Source: Luteibacter sp. 9135 (GTDB taxonomy: Bacteria; Pseudomonadota; Gammaproteobacteria; Xanthomonadales; Rhodanobacteraceae). From it: a DNA stretch of 64,000 bases. The translations under genes and the position numbers were made by a program. This document shows, piece after piece, positions 58,498 through 64,000 of the stretch. The stretch spans positions 62,001 to 126,000 of the forward strand of contig NZ_JQNB01000001.1 in the NCBI RefSeq assembly GCF_000745005.1, read 5' to 3'. The notes under the pieces were generated by a model. It ran no database searches. It saw only the letters and a program-made list of their open reading frames with translations, and had not been told where the DNA came from. Every line of letters starts with the position of its first letter. Position 1 is the stretch's first letter.

Positions 58498-58527
58498 TTG
58501 CGGCAGGGCGGCCCCGGAGGCTACAAT
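58498..58527 (+). promoter_or_regulatory. Sigma-70 promoter of rpsB-tsf
   Basis: TTGCGG (58498-58503), 18 nt, TACAAT (58522-58527). Predicted start near 58534 gives a leader of about 200 nt to rpsB, which contains the structured region at 58620-58719. Confidence 0.65.
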
Positions 58528-58619
58528 TAGCGAGTTTTGCTGTCCGGCGAAGCCACGCGAGCGTGGCCACGGCGGCGATACGAACCGCGATTGTAACCGG
58601 TCGCACCCAACGCCACACA

Positions 58620-58719
58620 CGCATCGGCACCGCCTTCGGGGTGCCTGGTTCGAAAGAACCGGGTCGAAGCCGGGGATGCGTGGAGGTCCCAACCCCCTCA
58701 GAACCGCTCGATGCGGTTC
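58620..58719 (+). promoter_or_regulatory. Structured rpsB 5' leader (candidate S2 autoregulatory element)
   Basis: CGCATC (58620-58625) pairs with GATGCG (58675-58680) and encloses two hairpins: GGCACC / GGTGCC (58626-58645) and GGTTC-GAAA-GAACC (58647-58660, a GNRA loop). A third hairpin GAACCGC / GCGGTTC (58701-58719) ends 5 nt before the GGAG ribosome site. S2 is known to repress its own message in Escherichia coli; that this is the binding structure here is inference. Confidence 0.55.
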
Positions 58720-58735
58720 GCCCAGGAGTCATTCC

Positions 58736-59596
58736 ATGGCACAAGTCACCATGCGCGAAATGCTGGAAGCCGGCGTTCACTTCGGCCACCAGACCCGTTA
58801 CTGGAACCCCAAGATGGCGCCGTACATCTTCGGTGCCCGCGGCAAGATCCACATCATCAACCTCGAGAAGACGCTTCCGCTCTTCACCGACGCGATGAAC
58901 TTCCTCTCGGGCCTGGCCCAGAAGGGCGGCACCATCCTCTTCGTCGGCACCAAGCGCTCCGCTCGTGAGTCGCTGGCCGAAGAAGCCGCGCGCGCCGGCC
59001 AGCCGTTCGTCACCGCCCGCTGGCTCGGTGGCATGCTGACCAACTTCCGCACGGTCAAGCAATCGGTCGCCCGCCTGAAGGAACTGGAAGCCGCCGAAAC
59101 CGACGGTTCGTTCGAGAAGCTGGTCAAGCACGAAGTGCTGGCCCGTCGCCGCGAGCGCGACAAGCTGCAGAACTCGCTGGGCGGCATCAAGGACATGAAC
59201 CGCCTGCCGGACGCCCTGTTCATCGTCGACATCGGTCACGAAGACATCGCCGTCCAGGAAGCCCGCAAGCTCGGCATCCCGGTGGTCGCCGTCGTCGATA
59301 CCAACTACGACCCGGCCCTCGTCGACTACGCCATCCCGGGTAACGACGACGCCATCCGCGCCATCCAGCTCTACGCCCGCGCCGCCGCCGACTCCATCCT
59401 GGAAGGCAAGGCCGCCTCGCCGAACGCCGCTCGTGGCGATGCCAACGAGTTCGTGGAAATGGACGAGGAAGGCAACCCGGTCGCGAAGGACAGCGCCCCG
59501 CGTGGCGACCGTCGTGGCGCACCGGACAAGAAGGGTGCCCCGCGTCGCGAAGGTGGCCGTGACGGCGGCCGTGACGGTGGTCGTGGTCGCGCGTAA
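58736..59596 (+). CDS. rpsB: 30S ribosomal protein S2
   Basis: 286 residues from the ATG at 58736 with GGAG upstream; the frame before it is leader. S2 core motifs: [89 protein letters not shown]. The C-terminus adds about 40 residues rich in Arg, Gly and Asp ([17 protein letters not shown]), longer than in Escherichia coli. First gene of rpsB-tsf. Confidence 0.97.
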   Translation: MAQVTMREMLEAGVHFGHQTRYWNPKMAPYIFGARGKIHIINLEKTLPLFTDAMNFLSGLAQKGGTILFVGTKRSARESLAEEAARAGQPFVTARWLGGMLTNFRTVKQSVARLKELEAAETDGSFEKLVKHEVLARRRERDKLQNSLGGIKDMNRLPDALFIVDIGHEDIAVQEARKLGIPVVAVVDTNYDPALVDYAIPGNDDAIRAIQLYARAAADSILEGKAASPNAARGDANEFVEMDEEGNPVAKDSAPRGDRRGAPDKKGAPRREGGRDGGRDGGRGRA

Positions 59597-59682
59597 GCGC
59601 CCCGCCCCGTTACCGCTCCATCGTCCCATCCGGCGCCGCGGCACACCCGCCGCGGCGCCCATCAAAACTTTGAGGAACTACC

Positions 59683-60561
59683 ATGGCTGAGATTTCCGCC
59701 AAGCTCGTCAATGAACTGCGTCAGCGTTCCGGCGTCGGCATGATGGAGTGCAAGAAGGCGCTCGTCGAAAACAATGGCGACATCGAAGTGGCGATGGAAT
59801 GGCTGCGCAAGAACGGCATGGCCAAGGCTGACAAGAAGGCCGACCGCGTTGCCGCCGAGGGCCTGATCGCCGTCGCGCAGAAGCCCGGCGTCGCCACCCT
59901 GGTCGAAGTCAACAGCGAAACCGACTTCTCCTCGCGCAACGAGCAGTTCATCCAGTTCACCAAGGACGTCGCCAACGTCGCCCTCGAGTCCGGCATCGAC
60001 GACATCGCCGCGCTCAAGGCCGCCAAGCTCGGCGACACCACGGTCGAGGAAGGCGCCAAGGCGCTCACCCTGACCATCGGCGAGAAGTTCGACGTGCGCC
60101 GCATGGCCAAGGTCGAGACCCAGGACATCATCGGCGCGTATTCGCACAGCGGCCGCATCGGTGTGCTGGTGGCGCTCAAGGGCGGCTCGGAAGAGCTGGC
60201 CAAGGGCATCGCCATGCACGTCGCCGCGATGAACCCCAAGTTCGTCAAGGTCGAAGACGTCCCGGCCGATTTCCTTGCGAAGGAAAAGGAAATCGAGCTC
60301 TCCAAGATGACCGACAAGGACAAGGCCAAGCCGGCCGACATCCTCGACAAGATCGTCTCGGGCAAGGTCAACAAGATCCTCGCCGAAGTGACCCTCGTCG
60401 GCCAGCCGTACGTGCTGGACGGTGACGTCACGGTCGCCGAAGCCCTCAAGAAGGCCGGTGCCGAGATCATCTCGGTGCAGCGCCTGGCTGTCGGCGAAGG
60501 CATCGAGAAGGTCGTCGACGACTTCGCCGCCGAAGTCATGAAGCAGGCGGGTCTGGCGTAA
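59683..60561 (+). CDS. tsf: Translation elongation factor Ts
   Basis: EF-Ts is the guanine-nucleotide exchange factor for EF-Tu. 292 residues with [40 protein letters not shown] (the TDFV-like motif that contacts EF-Tu), [14 protein letters not shown] and [20 protein letters not shown]. Full length. A strong terminator follows, then the mobile composite; in most relatives pyrH would follow directly. Confidence 0.97.
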   Translation: MAEISAKLVNELRQRSGVGMMECKKALVENNGDIEVAMEWLRKNGMAKADKKADRVAAEGLIAVAQKPGVATLVEVNSETDFSSRNEQFIQFTKDVANVALESGIDDIAALKAAKLGDTTVEEGAKALTLTIGEKFDVRRMAKVETQDIIGAYSHSGRIGVLVALKGGSEELAKGIAMHVAAMNPKFVKVEDVPADFLAKEKEIELSKMTDKDKAKPADILDKIVSGKVNKILAEVTLVGQPYVLDGDVTVAEALKKAGAEIISVQRLAVGEGIEKVVDDFAAEVMKQAGLA

Positions 60562-60584
60562 GCCACCCGCTCTGGCGACACCCT

Positions 60585-60616
60585 AAAGAGCCGCGAGCAA
60601 TCGCGGCTCTTTTTTG
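60585..60616 (+). terminator. Rho-independent terminator of rpsB-tsf
   Basis: A perfect 12-bp stem AAAGAGCCGCGA / TCGCGGCTCTTT with a GCAA loop and a T-run (60609-60615). A clear intrinsic terminator. Confidence 0.95.
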
Positions 60617-60672
60617 TTTACTTGCCTGGTAGGCTCGCCTTCGGCATCGCGTTTGACCCTTGGCCTTGGAGC

Positions 60673-60913
60673 AAGAGCCGACGGGTGCCACCCCCGGGGC
60701 CACGCCTGCGGCGACCCGCTAAGGAAAGGCCGCTCCGCGGCCATGTATTGATTGCCCTTCGGGCCGGGTCGGGCTTCGAACGGGGGTTTTCGACTCGACA
60801 TCCTGTCTCGCGAAAACGGCCGGCCGTCCTGGCCGGCCCCGCTTTCGCGGCCTGATCCGTTCGAACCCCTCGCCTGCGGCTACCGGCCCCGAGGGTGGCA
60901 CCCGCCGGCTCTT
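60673..60913. repeat. Long palindromic repeat, copy 3 (type II arms)
   Basis: Arms 60673-60701 and 60885-60913 pair at 27 of 29 positions. The inner TTCGAACGG / CCGTTCGAA pair seen in copy 2 is kept. The same GGCCGGCCGTCCTGGCCGGCC-type core is present. Reverse-orientation counterpart of copy 2; the 134-bp flank (60914-61047) is shared with 26741-26874. Confidence 0.87.
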
Positions 60914-61080
60914 CCTGGCACTGAGGTTGCGTGTGGGTGAGCGTAGAGCCAGGTTTCGCGTCGTGGCTGGGAACGCTCGCTTGCCTGGGGTGCATGGCAT
61001 CGGTCGCCTTAGATACGTCGAGGGTTCGCGCACGTGCGTGCGCTCCTTATTTGTCCCGATTGCGCGAAAGTAGGTGCCGA

Positions 61081-62176
<1,096 letters not shown>

Positions 62177-62352
62177 GGGTGGACACAGTTGCTACCCCCC
62201 AGACGGCAGATCACGCGTTGGATATGCCACGACCTGCCCTACCCCTGGGGGGGGGGTAGGAGCCCACGATGTGGGCGAAAAGCCAACGAAGCGGTGACGC
62301 CGCAACCTGCACATCTGCGACCGCTCGCCTCACAACCTACCTCAGTCTTGGA

Positions 62353-62590
62353 AAGAGCCGGCGGGTAGCCCCCTCGGTGCCGGTAGCCGCAGGCGAGGGA
62401 TTCGCACAGATCAGGCCCGAAGGGGGCCGGCCAGGACGGCCGGCCGTTCTCGCGAGACAGGATGTCGAGTCGAGAACCCCTGTGCGAAGCCCGACCCGGC
62501 CCGAAGGGCAATAGATAGACGGCCGCGGAGCGGCCTTTCCTCAGCGGGTCGCCGTAGGCGTGGCACCGAGGGGGCTACCCGCCGGCTCTT
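62353..62590. repeat. Long palindromic repeat, copy 4 (type I arms)
   Basis: Arms 62353-62381 and 62562-62590 are perfect 29-bp reverse complements and identical to those of copy 1. The inner TTCGCACAG-type pair is conserved. The flank 62194-62352 corresponds to 26586-26740 in reverse. From 62639 to pyrH nothing else was recognised except a possible weak promoter (TAAACT at 62732). Confidence 0.87.
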
Positions 62591-62773
62591 GCTCCAGTGC
62601 CCAAGGCTCAAGGCTAAACCCGATGCCGAAGGCGAGCCCTCAGTAGAACCTAATCACATGGCTAAGCGACGAACCCAAAAAACGTGACATCCCACCACGG
62701 ATTCACATAGCTGTAACAACTGTGCACGCGCTAAACTAAGCCTGTTTTGCCCCTTACAAACTGGAGATCCCCG

Positions 62774-63496
62774 ATGAGCACCCCGCTGAACCACCGCCGC
62801 ATCCTGCTCAAGCTCTCCGGTGAAGCCCTCATGGGAGCCGAGGATTACGGCATCGATCCGAAGGTGATCGAGCGCCTGGCCAAGGAAATCCTCGAAGTAC
62901 GCGATGCCGGTGTAGAGGTGGGCGTCGTGATCGGCGGCGGCAACATCTTCCGCGGCGCCGGCCTGGCTGCCGCAGGTATGGACCGTGTCACCGGCGACCA
63001 CATGGGCATGCTCGCTACCGTGATGAACGCGCTGGCCATGCAGGATGCCATCGAAAAACTGGGCGGCGAAGCCCGCACCATGAGCGCCATCAAGATCAAC
63101 GAGGTATGCGAGGACTTCATCCGCCGGCGCGCCATCCGCCACCTGGAAAAGGGCCGCGTAGCCCTGTTCGCCGCCGGCATCGGCAATCCGTTTTTCACCA
63201 CCGACTCCGCCGCCGCACTGCGCGCCGTGGAAGTGGGCGCCGACCTGCTGCTCAAGGCGACCAAGGTGGACGGCATCTACTCGGCCGATCCCAAGCGCGA
63301 TCCCACCGCCCAGCGCTACGACCATCTCACCTACAACCAGGTGATCGAACGGCGCCTCGAAGTCATGGACACCGCCGCCATAGCCCTTTGCCGCGAGAAC
63401 AAGCTGCCCCTGCGCATCTACGACATGACCCAGCCCGGCAACCTCATGCGCATCATGAAGGGCGAGCCGGTGGGTACCCTCGTCAACGCCGGCTGA
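62774..63496 (+). CDS. pyrH: Uridylate kinase
   Basis: PyrH phosphorylates UMP to UDP. The ATG at 62774 (TGGAG upstream) gives 240 residues starting [40 protein letters not shown] (nucleotide binding), [40 protein letters not shown] and [20 protein letters not shown] are the family motifs. Nine extra upstream codons are open but lack a ribosome site. It normally follows tsf; here the composite lies between. Confidence 0.96.
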   Translation: MSTPLNHRRILLKLSGEALMGAEDYGIDPKVIERLAKEILEVRDAGVEVGVVIGGGNIFRGAGLAAAGMDRVTGDHMGMLATVMNALAMQDAIEKLGGEARTMSAIKINEVCEDFIRRRAIRHLEKGRVALFAAGIGNPFFTTDSAAALRAVEVGADLLLKATKVDGIYSADPKRDPTAQRYDHLTYNQVIERRLEVMDTAAIALCRENKLPLRIYDMTQPGNLMRIMKGEPVGTLVNAG

Positions 63497-63508
63497 CCCC
63501 GGCCGGGC

Positions 63509-63528
63509 CGGCGCCGGAAGCGGCGCCG
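63509..63528. other. Hairpin between pyrH and frr
   Basis: CGGCGCCG-GAAG-CGGCGCCG, a perfect 8-bp stem with a GAAG loop, 13 bp after the pyrH stop. No U-tract follows, so it may attenuate or process the transcript rather than end it. Confidence 0.5.
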
Positions 63529-63570
63529 ACCTCCCCTGGCGCAGTGCGGCACGGCCTCCGGCGCGCTCGC

Positions 63571-63579
63571 TGCTATACT
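63571..63579 (+). promoter_or_regulatory. Possible extended -10 promoter of frr
   Basis: TGCTATACT matches the extended -10 pattern TG-N-TATAAT, with no recognisable -35. It would start transcription about 27 nt before frr, adding to read-through from pyrH. Confidence 0.45.
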
Positions 63580-63612
63580 CGCCTGCTGACTCGTTCCACC
63601 GGAAAACGGCCC

Positions 63613-64000
63613 ATGATCAACGACATCAAGAAAGATGCTGAGACCCGCATGGGCAAGAGCATCGACTCCCTCAAGCACGACCTGAAGACGATCCGCACCG
63701 GCCGCGCCAATGCGTCGATCCTCGACAACATCGTAGTGCCGTATTACGGCTCGCCCACGCCGCTGTCGCAGGTTGCCAACATCAGCACGCCCGATGCCCG
63801 CTCGTTGTCGGTCAAACCGTTCGACAAGGCGATGGTCGGCCCGATCGAGAAGGCCATCATGGCTTCCGACCTCGGCATCACGCCCACCACCATGGGCATG
63901 GACATCCGCCTCAACTTCCCGCCGCCGACGGAAGAGCGCCGCAAGGAGCTCGCCAAGAGCGTGGCCAAGGAAGGCGAAGCCGCCAAGATCGCCATCCGCA
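63613..64000 (+). CDS. frr: Ribosome recycling factor (3' end off window)
   Basis: 129 codons are visible of a family norm of 185, still open at the right edge. [60 protein letters not shown] and [20 protein letters not shown] are diagnostic of Frr, which splits post-termination ribosomes with EF-G. It lies 116 bp after pyrH. Confidence 0.97.
   Translation, partial: MINDIKKDAETRMGKSIDSLKHDLKTIRTGRANASILDNIVVPYYGSPTPLSQVANISTPDARSLSVKPFDKAMVGPIEKAIMASDLGITPTTMGMDIRLNFPPPTEERRKELAKSVAKEGEAAKIAIR

Overview
The window is about 66% GC and densely coded. Flagellar gene order, protein similarity and the map-glnD-dapD and rpsB-tsf-pyrH-frr neighbourhoods point to a gammaproteobacterium of the Xanthomonadales, most likely Rhodanobacteraceae (Luteibacter/Dyella type). 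That placement is inference, because no 16S gene is present. No CRISPR array, prophage or rRNA operon was seen.

Positions 1-31,400 hold a flagellar regulon. On the minus strand, read right to left, come cheV, flgBCDEFGHIJKL, fliC, fliD, fliS, a fliT-like gene, a PilZ-like gene, a fleQ/flrC-type sigma-54 activator, fliEFGHIJK, and fliLM (fliM runs off the left edge). On the plus strand from 27,213 come a soluble chemoreceptor, flgA, flgM, flgN and an EAL-like/HDOD gene. Readable promoters show the usual hierarchy. Sigma-54 sites (TGGCAC-N5-TTGC type) precede fliL, fliE, flgB and the chemoreceptor. Sigma-28 sites (TAAA-type -35, N11, GCCGATAA-type -10) precede fliC, cheV and flgM.

Positions 31,400-48,900 are mixed housekeeping and accessory genes: MAPEG, TMEM43-like and metallo-beta-lactamase-fold proteins, ggt, a YfhL-type ferredoxin, coaD, rsmD, ftsY, an AsmA-like protein, mutY, yggX, tRNA-Phe(GAA), a sugar-nucleotide-type dehydrogenase, a YoaK-family membrane protein, an old-yellow-enzyme gene divergent from an hxlR regulator, an EEP-family hydrolase, an acyltransferase and small hypothetical genes.

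Positions 48,960-64,000 hold parC, a nudix gene, a phosphodiester glycosidase, the map-glnD-dapD-arsC/spx-dapE operon, and the rpsB-tsf / pyrH-frr translation block, which is split by a mobile composite.

The most notable content is mobile. A roughly 770-bp non-coding composite (two different ~240-bp palindromes in inverted orientation plus spacer) occurs at 26,346-27,115 and again, reverse-complemented, at 60,673-62,590. The second copy is interrupted by a 1,146-bp IS110-family element. Comparing the two copies fixes the insertion to a CT core dinucleotide. The 205-nt leader of the transposase folds into two loops whose segments match the target (TGCGCTCCT, GTAG) and the element's own joined ends (ACAGTTGC, AAATAAG). 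This is a complete, readable IS110 bridge RNA together with its occupied target and an unoccupied target.
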